A stretch of 33,708 nucleotides of DNA, taken from positions 1 through 33,708 of the forward strand of contig NZ_JAKSYD010000007.1 in the NCBI RefSeq assembly GCF_022829605.1. Direction: 5' to 3'. Shown here one piece after another: positions 15,623 to 22,176 of this stretch (positions within the stretch are counted from its first letter, which is position 1; every line of letters begins with the position of its first letter). Source of the stretch: Methylobacterium sp. E-065. Its GTDB lineage: Bacteria; Pseudomonadota; Alphaproteobacteria; Rhizobiales; Beijerinckiaceae. The notes beneath the pieces were generated by a model, which saw only the letters and a list, made by a program, of their open reading frames with translations, did no database searches and had not been told where the DNA came from. The position numbers were made by a program, and so were the translations under genes.

Positions 15623-16487
15623 GCCTCAGCCGCTTGCGGTCCTGGCGCATCATGCGGCCTATGGAAGGCTGCGCCGGCGACACCGTTTCGGTGATACCGC
15701 TGATCCGGGCGCGGCGGCCGAGCTTGGTGCGATGCACCTCCTGAAAGGCCTCCTTCAGGGCGTCGGGGTCTTTCTGCCACCAGCCGACCGCGACTTCCGT
15801 GACCTTCTTGCCCTGCTTGCTCGGCACCACGCTCAAGCTGAAGGCGGCGAGCGCGTTGATCTCGTCCACGGCCGGCTTGATGACATGCTTGTTCAGTTCG
15901 CCGAACGTGCGGTAGCGGCCGGGCTGGACACCGAGGAGGTCGCGGAACTCGTCGAGCGTGTAAACATGGTGCGATTTCCGCTCCAAATTCACCAGCTGCG
16001 CGACGTTCTCATAGAGGCTGACGGCGTATTTCGAAGTGAAGGCCATCAGGACCGGCAGGGCGATCTTGCCCCAGATGGTGGACTTCGCCAGCATCTTGAT
16101 GAGCCGCTTGTCGAAACTGTAGGTCAGGACGCCGGCGGGCCGCTCGGGGTCGTCCATGTCGTTGCCGCCGAGGAACTGGACCCGTGTCCGTCCGGTCGGC
16201 GTCTTCACGTTGAGAATGGTGCGCATCAAGGCCTCGACGGCCTCCTCGACCATCTCATAGCCCTTGTGACTGTCCGGCTTGAGGTCGTCGATCTCGACCG
16301 TGTAGTCCCTGCCCTCCTGAATGCCCTGGCGGTGCGCATTGTACCAAAGGATGGTGATGGCGCGGCGGGCGTTCAGCGTCAGGAGGTGATGGCCGGTGAT
16401 CTGGATCAGCTCCGCCGGCTTGATCGCCTCGCGGTTGCGGGGCGTCAGATCCAGGGTCAGGAGCTGCGCTGTCTTCTGTTCGGCCAT
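15606..16487 (-). CDS. rep: Replication initiator, Rep_3 family (293 aa)
   Basis: Initiator protein of iteron plasmids (Rep_3/RepB/Pi type), made of two winged-helix domains. Recognisable features are LIQITGHHLLTLNARRAITI near the N-terminus, the SFDKRLIKMLAKSTIWGKI segment, FTSKYAVSLYENVAQL, and the DEFRDLLGVQPGRYRTFGEL stretch characteristic of the second winged helix. I start at ATG 16487 (MAEQKTAQLL); a GTG at 16553 would add 22 residues but sits almost on an iteron. The stop codon lies inside the seventh iteron, so the C-terminal PPKTS is encoded by iteron sequence. Seven iterons lie downstream and two inverted ones upstream; the latter probably mediate autorepression. Function is confident. 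Confidence 0.92.
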   Translation of the reverse strand: MAEQKTAQLLTLDLTPRNREAIKPAELIQITGHHLLTLNARRAITILWYNAHRQGIQEGRDYTVEIDDLKPDSHKGYEMVEEAVEALMRTILNVKTPTGRTRVQFLGGNDMDDPERPAGVLTYSFDKRLIKMLAKSTIWGKIALPVLMAFTSKYAVSLYENVAQLVNLERKSHHVYTLDEFRDLLGVQPGRYRTFGELNKHVIKPAVDEINALAAFSLSVVPSKQGKKVTEVAVGWWQKDPDALKEAFQEVHRTKLGRRARISGITETVSPAQPSIGRMMRQDRKRLRPPKTS

Positions 16488-16555
16488 AGGGGATCGTACA
16501 TCACCGCCGTCGCCGCTAAAAATGAAAACTTTACAGGACGCAGTTTCATACACAT

Positions 16556-16673
16556 CCCCGAAAACCTCATATTTGCGGGGGTTCGGGGCGGTATGACGGT
16601 GAAAAACCGTCCTTGCATCAAACGCTTGAAGCCGTTGCGGATCGGGCGCGCCTCTTCCCCGAAAACCTCATAG
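16556..16673 (-). repeat. Two inverted iterons upstream of rep
   Basis: The iteron sequence appears in opposite orientation at 16556-16572 (reading ATATGAGGTTTTCGGGG on the minus strand) and 16657-16673 (CTATGAGGTTTTCGGGG, a perfect match to two downstream copies). They occupy the gap between parB-like and rep genes, where the rep promoter must lie, so they are well placed as operators for Rep autoregulation or for origin pairing. Confidence 0.8.
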
Positions 16674-16694
16674 TATCCGCGGCCAGCAAGGCTT

Positions 16695-17117
16695 TCAGGA
16701 CGATGCGGGCTTGGCCCCCCTGCCCTGCTCCTTCAGCTCACGCTGCAAGGCCGCGAGCGCATGTTCGACCGTTTCACCGACAAGCCACCCCTGCTGATCG
16801 GCGATCGCGTAAAAGGCCTCGACCGTCTCCGGCGTCGTGCGGGCGTTGAACTGCGCGGTCCTGCCCGTGCGGTGGCGGCGCGGTTCGCGCTTCGCCGGCG
16901 GGGTCTGCACGGGTACGGGTGCGGGCGCAGCCATGGCGGCAGGCGCCACGGGCGGGCGTTTCACCACCTCGCGGCTCGGGAAGTTCGCCGCCTCGGCAAT
17001 GGCCCTTACCTCCTCCGCCGGCGGCGCGGCCGGATCGGACGCGGTTTTGGGAGCGAAGGCGGACACGTCGATGTCGTCCGCATCGCCGTCGAAGATGCTG
17101 GCGCGGGGCTTGTTCAT
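16695..17117 (-). CDS. parB: Small centromere-binding partition protein, ParB/ParG-like (140 aa)
   Basis: Partner gene immediately after parA with a TGATG junction (a GTG at 17120 would give a four-base overlap). The N-terminus is acidic (IFDGDADDIDVSAFAP), the middle is Pro/Ala-rich and flexible, and the C-terminal ~50 residues (TAQFNARTTPETVEAFYAIA then GETVEHALAAL) look like a ribbon-helix-helix DNA-binding domain. This matches the small partner proteins of type Ib partition systems, which bind the centromere and stimulate ParA ATPase through a flexible arm. The likely target is the repeat array upstream of parA. RHH call is by pattern. Confidence 0.8.
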   Translation of the reverse strand: MNKPRASIFDGDADDIDVSAFAPKTASDPAAPPAEEVRAIAEAANFPSREVVKRPPVAPAAMAAPAPVPVQTPPAKREPRRHRTGRTAQFNARTTPETVEAFYAIADQQGWLVGETVEHALAALQRELKEQGRGAKPASS

Positions 17118-17809
17118 CACGCCACCTTCGCCTGGCTTGCGGCTGCGGACGGCTTCAGGATCGCCAGCACTTCGCCGGTGAAGGCGAGCGCGTTGTTCCG
17201 TGCCGCCTGGATGTTGCTGACCTGGGCAGGGTCGAGATCCGACAGCGAGCCGCCGAAGGCGAAGATGGCGCGGAAGGCGTCGCGCTCGTGCATCTGCGTG
17301 CCGAGCACCCTCACCCCGCCTTCCATGAACTCGGTTTCGATCGCCTGCAGGGTGCGCGGCCGGATCGCGGCACTCGTGCGGGTGAACAGGATCGCCGCCG
17401 GGATGATACGCCTAAACGCCTTCTCCTGCGTGCGCACCAGCTTGACCGCTTTCACAGCCTCGGCCGCGTCGAGCTGGCTGCCCTGCGTCGGGATGATGAC
17501 CAGGTCGGCACGGCTCATGGCGTAAGCCACCATGGCAGAGGCCGTGCCTTCCAGATCGACGATCACAAAGGCTGTCTTGCGGGCCGACTCCTCGATCTGG
17601 TCGATGACGCTGTCCTCGGTCACGTCGGCGATGACATTGAGCGTCGTCGGCGCGCCGGGCCGCTTAGCCCAACGCGATACCGGCTTGTTCGGGTCGGCGT
17701 CGATGATCGTGACGGAGGCGCCCTTCCCCGCGAGTTCGGTGGCGAGGATGACGGCGGACGTTGATTTGCCCGCGCCACCCTTCGGGCTGGCAAAGACGAT
17801 GGTTGGCAT
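17117..17809 (-). CDS. parA: Partition ATPase ParA (230 aa)
   Basis: Deviant Walker A motif [15 protein letters not shown] (residues 6-20) with the signature lysine KGGAGKS, then the [11 protein letters not shown] strand (Walker A') and [11 protein letters not shown] (Walker B). The length of 230 residues without an N-terminal HTH places it in the short ParA class (type Ib). It segregates plasmid copies by dynamic binding to nucleoid DNA. It is followed by the small parB-like gene in overlapping arrangement and preceded by palindromic repeats at 17872-17992 that probably serve as centromere and operator. Confidence 0.93.
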   Translation of the reverse strand: MPTIVFASPKGGAGKSTSAVILATELAGKGASVTIIDADPNKPVSRWAKRPGAPTTLNVIADVTEDSVIDQIEESARKTAFVIVDLEGTASAMVAYAMSRADLVIIPTQGSQLDAAEAVKAVKLVRTQEKAFRRIIPAAILFTRTSAAIRPRTLQAIETEFMEGGVRVLGTQMHERDAFRAIFAFGGSLSDLDPAQVSNIQAARNNALAFTGEVLAILKPSAAASQAKVA

Positions 17810-17871
17810 GGTGGCCCCTTGGACAAAGGGTTGAAGCTCGTGCGCGTGATGCGCTTTCGACCATGCTGCCG

Positions 17872-17992
17872 TAACTGCTAACAGTCAGTCAACAGCTAAC
17901 ATGCATGTAGCAGATCACTAACTGCTATCAGTTAGTCAACTGCTCACTGTCTGCTAACAGCGAGAAGCACTAACTGCTAGCAGTCTGATCAC
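17872..17992. repeat. parS: Partition-site (centromere-like) repeats
   Basis: Three 22-base near-repeats start at 17872, 17919 and 17971, all opening TAACTGCTA followed by A/T/G and CAGT, then a less conserved tail. The core is palindromic: ACTGCTAGCAGT in the third copy is a perfect 12-base palindrome. Additional partial copies (CTGCTAACAG at 17951-17960; CAGTTAGTTAGCTG near 17993) fill the gaps. Location just upstream of parA, spacing of about 47-52 bases and palindromic cores fit a type Ib centromere that doubles as operator. The assignment to this ParB-like protein is inference. Confidence 0.75.
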
Positions 17993-18085
17993 AGTTAGTT
18001 AGCTGTCCGTGAGCAATAAGCAAGCAGTCGGCTTCCAGCTGACAAGCCGCTATCATATGCAGGTTCGTCGACCGGAGTCGCAGCC

Positions 18086-18598
18086 ATGACGCCTGAACTG
18101 GTGATCCGACCTCTCCAATGGTCCGTCCTGCCGGCTTTGGACGAAGCATATCCGGTCGATAAGGACGACATGGCCTGCCTTGCGGAGATCCGGGCAGTCC
18201 TTGCGCGCCACGGGAAGCTGGGTCGCTTCGCCATACACCTGGCGCACAGCCATTTCGAGCTTGCGCCGGATGAGGTGCTGATCGAACGACCGGACGAGGA
18301 CGGACGGACGCAGCACGTAACGGTCGGCCGCCTGGAAGACGCCCCCGACGCCATCCCGACAACCTGGCTGTTCCAGGATGATGAGGGCACCCTCGACCTG
18401 TCATCCGCCGGAACGATCTATTGCACCTGTGCACCTACGCCGATGTCGCAAGGGGCCTGCGCCAAGCATGTCGGAACGAACGCGCCATCCGAGGAGCAGC
18501 TGAAAAACGAGGCCATCCGCGACCGACGTATCGCCGAGGAGCAGGCTCAACTTCGTCAGACCCCTGCCCGCCGCCGCAAGCCCGGTGACTACGATTAA
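18086..18598 (+). CDS. Hypothetical protein (170 aa)
   Basis: The product begins MTPELVIRPLQWSVLPALDE. Residues 50-75 (LGRFAIHLAHSHFELAPDEV) carry histidines but no pattern I can assign; a later segment IYCTCAPTPMSQGACAKHVG has three cysteines that might bind metal. The C-terminus is basic and charged (RRIAEEQAQLRQTPARRRKP). It is divergent from parA, sharing the repeat-containing intergenic region, and meets the next leftward gene tail-to-tail with a four-base overlap. Function unknown. Confidence 0.7.
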   Translation: MTPELVIRPLQWSVLPALDEAYPVDKDDMACLAEIRAVLARHGKLGRFAIHLAHSHFELAPDEVLIERPDEDGRTQHVTVGRLEDAPDAIPTTWLFQDDEGTLDLSSAGTIYCTCAPTPMSQGACAKHVGTNAPSEEQLKNEAIRDRRIAEEQAQLRQTPARRRKPGDYD

Positions 18599-18993
18599 CG
18601 GTTACGCCGGAATTCCGCGGTCAGGCCCTGCCGCTGCACCTGATTTTGCTTGATCCCGTTCAGAACGGTTTGTCCGGCCCGTTGGATCGCCTTGACCCTG
18701 TTTTCGTAGCGGTCGTGGGCTTTCCTGATGTTGTTCTGCTGCTGCCCTTGCCGCGCGGCGCGGGCCTCGCCGCCCAACCCTGGGGTCGTGGGTTCGTATG
18801 CCCGGCCCGGCCTGTCCTGGTTCTTGTGAATGGACGTAGCGAGATAGAAACGCGCGTTCGTCATGGCGTCGTCGAGCCGGCGAAACGTATCGAGCGCTTT
18901 ATCCTGGGCCTCAGCTGTGCGGTATTCGCGGTAGAATTGCAGGCCCGAGGCCTGATTGAAGCGGGCAATCAGTTCCGGCGCATCGTCGCTCAT
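18595..18993 (-). CDS. Hypothetical protein (132 aa), mobilization-region
   Basis: The product begins MSDDAPELIARFNQASGLQF. It is helical and very polar, with a basic Gln/Arg-rich C-terminal half (ARAARQGQQQNNIRKAHDRY) that could contact nucleic acid or form a coiled coil. No named domain. It shares a 52-base divergent promoter region with the 19046 gene and overlaps the 18086 gene tail-to-tail. The position between partition and relaxase genes suggests a backbone accessory, but no function can be assigned. Confidence 0.65.
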   Translation of the reverse strand: MSDDAPELIARFNQASGLQFYREYRTAEAQDKALDTFRRLDDAMTNARFYLATSIHKNQDRPGRAYEPTTPGLGGEARAARQGQQQNNIRKAHDRYENRVKAIQRAGQTVLNGIKQNQVQRQGLTAEFRRNR

Positions 18994-19045
18994 GCGAGAC
19001 CTGCAAAGTTTGCGGGATCGGACGCATTCGAGCTACGCTTTATGC

Positions 19046-19501
19046 ATGACAAAAAAAGACAAAGAAATAGCGGCCATCAACGATAACGGGTTTGATGTCG
19101 CCAAGGCGCAGTACGCAAGCGATTACATGGAAGGCGTGCTTGAGCATTTTCGCGAGCAGGAGATCGTCCCCACGTCGGTTGCCCGCGCGTTGATGGATGC
19201 CCTGTTTAAATACAGCCCCGGCGATCCTTACGCAAAGAAACCCAATGAGGGCGACCTTTGGGCTGGGCTTTCCTGCCTGTCTCCGGCCGAGGACAATCTC
19301 AAAGAGCGCGTTAGGGTCTATAATCGCGCGCTCGACCGCATAACGGCAGCCCGTCCTGCGGAAAACGACGAGCCTATGGACCCTCTCTGCCTGGTGCCGA
19401 TGCCGGACAAGGACAAAGAGAAAATCCGGGCCATGCTCGAAGCGATGGCTGCCGGGGAAGCGAGTGCCGAGGCGGGGCGTCCCGATGGCAATCCCGCCTA
19501 G
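19046..19501 (+). CDS. Hypothetical protein (151 aa)
   Basis: Starts MTKKDKEIAAINDNGFDVAK at ATG 19046; an upstream in-frame start at 18956 is rejected because it would overlap the divergent gene. Helical and acidic, with a repeated helical pattern (YMEGVLEHFREQEIVPTSVA) but no known domain. Its stop TAG and the relaxase stop share the palindrome CTAG, so the two genes converge with a four-base overlap. Function unknown. Confidence 0.65.
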   Translation: MTKKDKEIAAINDNGFDVAKAQYASDYMEGVLEHFREQEIVPTSVARALMDALFKYSPGDPYAKKPNEGDLWAGLSCLSPAEDNLKERVRVYNRALDRITAARPAENDEPMDPLCLVPMPDKDKEKIRAMLEAMAAGEASAEAGRPDGNPA

Positions 19502-20859
19502 CCCGGTCCAGGTCCACCGGACCGGGGCGGGCGGCGAGGGCGGGTATCATCGCGGATGGTCCGTCCGGCCCGGTTTGCATGTCCCTGCCTGCGCGCCTGC
19601 GTTCGCTGTCTGAGCGGGCCATAGGCGACGATACGCTCGGCGTTACGGGCACGCCATGCAGTCTGCAGTTCCGCTTTCTGCTTCTGGTGCGTGACCGTCA
19701 GTTGTTCACTCCTGGCGAGAAATTCGGCGCGCAGCTTGGTGCGGTCGCGGCCGGCCTCGACATCGATCTTCTTATGAGCGGCCGCGATTTCCCGGACGAT
19801 CTGCCGGGCCATCTCCTTGCGCTCCTTCAGCTGCGCCTTGCCGACGATCTCATGGCGCTGCCGTGATGAGATCAAGCTGTAGAAAATGGTGAGGGCGTCC
19901 GCCTTCGGGTCCATCTGCCGGGCGGTCTGATAAACGAACGCCATGCTCCACAGCTTCGACAGGAAGCCGCGCTCCGCCTCTAAAAACGTATCGCGCTCCT
20001 TCTGCTGGCGCTCGAAGAGGTGCCGCCAGCGGACCCGCGCGAAGTCCTGGATCTCAGCCGCCCGCCCCGTCTTTCGCTGCAGAGCCGAGGCGTCGATCCG
20101 TTCCTGCATCCGGCCATAGGTCCGGTTCAGCTCGTCGCGCTGCCGGCCGTGGCTCGCCTCCATCTGCCGGCCGATGGCATAGAGCTGGGCGTCTTTCTGC
20201 TTCTGGTCGGTCTTGACGAACTCGGCGCCCAGATTGTCGTTGGACGTCTTCAGGCCCGCCTCATAGGCAGACCGCTCCACCCGGCCGGCCTCGACCGCCT
20301 GTCCCTGCGCCCGGCGTTCGTGGTTCGCCTCGCGCTGCGGGCTGCGGATAAGGCCCTGGGCGCGCTCGTAATGCAGCGCCCATTCCGACAGCTTCAGCCG
20401 GGAGTTTTTCAGGGGGGCCGCGACGCCGGTCTCCGGGTTCACCCGGTTCACCAGCACATGCACATGCGGGTGGGGGGTGTCGTTGTGGCTGATGACGATC
20501 GCCTGGTGCGCGTCGAGCCCGAGGCTTTTCAGCGTTTCCTTCGCGGCCTTCAGCTGCTCGGCGCGGTCCGGCTTCTCCTCTGGGTGCCAGGCGAGAGAGT
20601 AGGCGTAGACGGGGGCGGTCAGTTTGCGTCCCGTCGCCTTCACACCGGCGGCCGCTTTGAGCTGGGCCTGCGCGATCGCGGTATGGGTCATCATCCGCCA
20701 CCCGCGTTCGGGATCGGTCGTCGCCAGGTTAAGATTTTCGGTCCAGGCGATGCGGGCCGTGCCGGCATTCACGGACTGGCCGTCCTCCAGCTTGTCGTGG
20801 AGATAGTAGGCGGCCGCCCCCTTAAAGCTGCGGCCGGTTTTCGTCTCGACGGGCGTCAT
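19498..20859 (-). CDS. mobA: Relaxase, VirD2/MobA type (MOBP-like, 453 aa)
   Basis: The N-terminal relaxase domain contains GAAAYYLHDK (candidate catalytic Tyr18/Tyr19) and the three-histidine metal motif HNDTPHPHVHVLVNR (H125, H130, H132, H134), the hallmark of the VirD2/TraI(RP4) relaxase family. This enzyme nicks oriT and stays covalently bound to the transferred strand. The C-terminal ~280 residues are charged and helical, probably a coiled-coil region for contacts with accessory or coupling proteins. The start overlaps the end of mobC by 38 bases, giving a mobC-mobA operon reading away from the oriT candidate. Relaxase identity is firm; MOBP assignment rests on motif III. Confidence 0.92.
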   Translation of the reverse strand: MTPVETKTGRSFKGAAAYYLHDKLEDGQSVNAGTARIAWTENLNLATTDPERGWRMMTHTAIAQAQLKAAAGVKATGRKLTAPVYAYSLAWHPEEKPDRAEQLKAAKETLKSLGLDAHQAIVISHNDTPHPHVHVLVNRVNPETGVAAPLKNSRLKLSEWALHYERAQGLIRSPQREANHERRAQGQAVEAGRVERSAYEAGLKTSNDNLGAEFVKTDQKQKDAQLYAIGRQMEASHGRQRDELNRTYGRMQERIDASALQRKTGRAAEIQDFARVRWRHLFERQQKERDTFLEAERGFLSKLWSMAFVYQTARQMDPKADALTIFYSLISSRQRHEIVGKAQLKERKEMARQIVREIAAAHKKIDVEAGRDRTKLRAEFLARSEQLTVTHQKQKAELQTAWRARNAERIVAYGPLRQRTQARRQGHANRAGRTIRDDTRPRRPPRSGGPGPG

Positions 20860-21184
20860 AGAGGCGGTCCAGGGCGGCGTTGATGCGCCTCGCCAGATCC
20901 TCGATGACAGGCAGTTTGACGGGTCGGCCGGCGTTGAGGTGCTTGGCGACCTGGTTGAGATTGACGCCGAGCCGCATCAGCGCGGTGGCGATCACGGCCT
21001 CGCTTCGCGCCGCAGCTTGGGTCGGCGGCAGGCGATAGCCGAGCGACCGCCGCCGCATGAACTCGGCCGCGGTCAGCCCGTACAGTTCGGCGGTCGCATC
21101 CAGCTCGGCCCGTTCGGCGACGGTCAGGCGCACCCCGAGGGGTGTGCCGCGAACCTCGTCGAACGCCTTCTTTGGCCGGGCCAT
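20822..21184 (-). CDS. mobC: Relaxosome accessory protein MobC (120 aa)
   Basis: Starts MARPKKAFDEVRGTPLGVRL at ATG 21184. The RLTVAERAELDATAELYGLTAAEFMRR segment is a ribbon-helix-helix domain, and VIATALMRLGVNLNQVAKHL followed by a C-terminal helical stretch is the typical MobC family end. MobC binds at oriT and helps strand separation at nic for the relaxase. A much longer frame exists upstream, but the family start and the RNA-like hairpins before it favour 21184. It is followed by, and overlaps, the relaxase gene. Confident by family resemblance. Confidence 0.87.
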   Translation of the reverse strand: MARPKKAFDEVRGTPLGVRLTVAERAELDATAELYGLTAAEFMRRRSLGYRLPPTQAAARSEAVIATALMRLGVNLNQVAKHLNAGRPVKLPVIEDLARRINAALDRLYDARRDENRPQL

Positions 21185-21539
21185 GTCGCACCGTTTCCGT
21201 CCTTGCCGCAGGATCGTAAGACCGCGCGGCGGGGGAGTTCCAAGAGGGGGGTCTTCCCCTCTCCTTGGCCAGAGTTTTTGTGTAACAAAAACACATCTGG
21301 CTACCCTTCTGCTCCGTTCAGAATAGCTCAGCCGCGTTAAGTTTTCCATAACCCTATGCAACCCCGCCCTTGAACTGACCCGGACCCGCTGCGAAACCCC
21401 TATATGCAACCCCCCTCCGGGCCTCTCCGAAAACCTATCTGCCAAGCTGAGCAGCACAGGATAAACCGGCATCTGAAACCGTCACGCGTCTCCCGCCATC
21501 AACGAGTATCCGCGCGAGACCGATACATGGGTTAGAGGA
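21185..21539. other. Intergenic region holding the oriT candidate
   Basis: No gene seen. At 21208-21214 the minus strand reads ATCCTGC, like the IncP/VirD2-type nic core. At 21240-21268 CCAAGAGGGG pairs imperfectly with CCCCTCTCCTTGG, and at 21274-21292 GTTTTTG-TGTAA-CAAAAAC is a perfect 7-base inverted repeat. Together with the adjacent mobC/relaxase genes this is the best place for oriT. The remainder (21300-21539) shows nothing I can interpret. Confidence 0.5.
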
Positions 21540-22016
21540 TCATCCGGTTTTGCGGGTGAAGATCGACCACAGACGACGGCGTTCGGACACGGTCGGTCCT
21601 GGGGCATCCGGCGGAGCAGGGGGCGGCGACTGGTAAGTCAGGAGACGTTGCATCAGCTCGCGGCGCTCGCTGCCCTCCCGGTCCAGGCGCTGCCGGAGAT
21701 CATCGACCTGGTCGGACCATTGCCGACGTTCCCGCTCGGTCGCGTCTTTCATCAATGCCAGCATCTCACGCAGCCGGAGCACTTCGGCCGCCAGCTCTCC
21801 CGAGAACGCCGCGGGTTGCCGATCGGCAGTCGACGGGGGTTCCGAGCCGGTTGCGGACTGCGCCGGGGGATAGACGCGAAACAGCTCCGAGGCGTCGATC
21901 TCGTATCCGCCGCTTTCGAGCCTTGTGGCGGACAGCTTACCGCTTTGGATATCGCGCGAGACGGTGCCCTTGGATTTCTTGGCGACCTTCGCTGCCTGGC
22001 TGAGACTGAATTTCAT
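21540..22016 (-). CDS. Putative HTH/coiled-coil DNA-binding protein (158 aa)
   Basis: The N-terminus SLSQAAKVAKKSKGTVSRDI followed by SGKLSATRLESGGYEIDASE is an excisionase/MerR-like winged helix in which a helper helix reads DNA. The middle (about 75-125) is a strongly charged coiled coil (ERERRQWSDQVDDLRQRLDR). The C-terminal end is Pro-rich, ending in IFTRKTG. This architecture is common in small plasmid regulators that bind direct repeats. It is divergent from the coupling-protein gene with 160 bases between them and close to oriT, so control of transfer genes is plausible. Function is inferred. Confidence 0.75.
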   Translation of the reverse strand: MKFSLSQAAKVAKKSKGTVSRDIQSGKLSATRLESGGYEIDASELFRVYPPAQSATGSEPPSTADRQPAAFSGELAAEVLRLREMLALMKDATERERRQWSDQVDDLRQRLDREGSERRELMQRLLTYQSPPPAPPDAPGPTVSERRRLWSIFTRKTG

Positions 22017-22176
22017 GCGGTCGGGGCGTTCACCGTTGGGGTTCCGGATCGTTCGATTGGCTGTTTTGCAACGTTATCATGCAACCCCCGCCCTCCGTTT
22101 ACTGGAAGGTTGTATCTATCCCCATCTATTCGCGCCGTGTAGCTTGGCCGGGTCGCCCGTCTATGGGGGTCCGACC

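Noticed and set aside
15732..16673. A 313-codon rightward frame across rep
   Set aside because: It is the antisense of a clear Rep_3 initiator; such long shadow frames are common in high-GC DNA.
16919..17764. A 281-codon rightward frame antisense to parA/parB
   Set aside because: ParA motifs are unambiguous on the other strand.
17821..18085. CRISPR array reading of the repeats upstream of parA
   Set aside because: Only three 22-bp units, palindromic with variable tails and no cas genes; a partition site explains them.
20020..20883. A 287-codon rightward frame antisense to the relaxase
   Set aside because: The relaxase histidine motif and MobC overlap are on the other strand.
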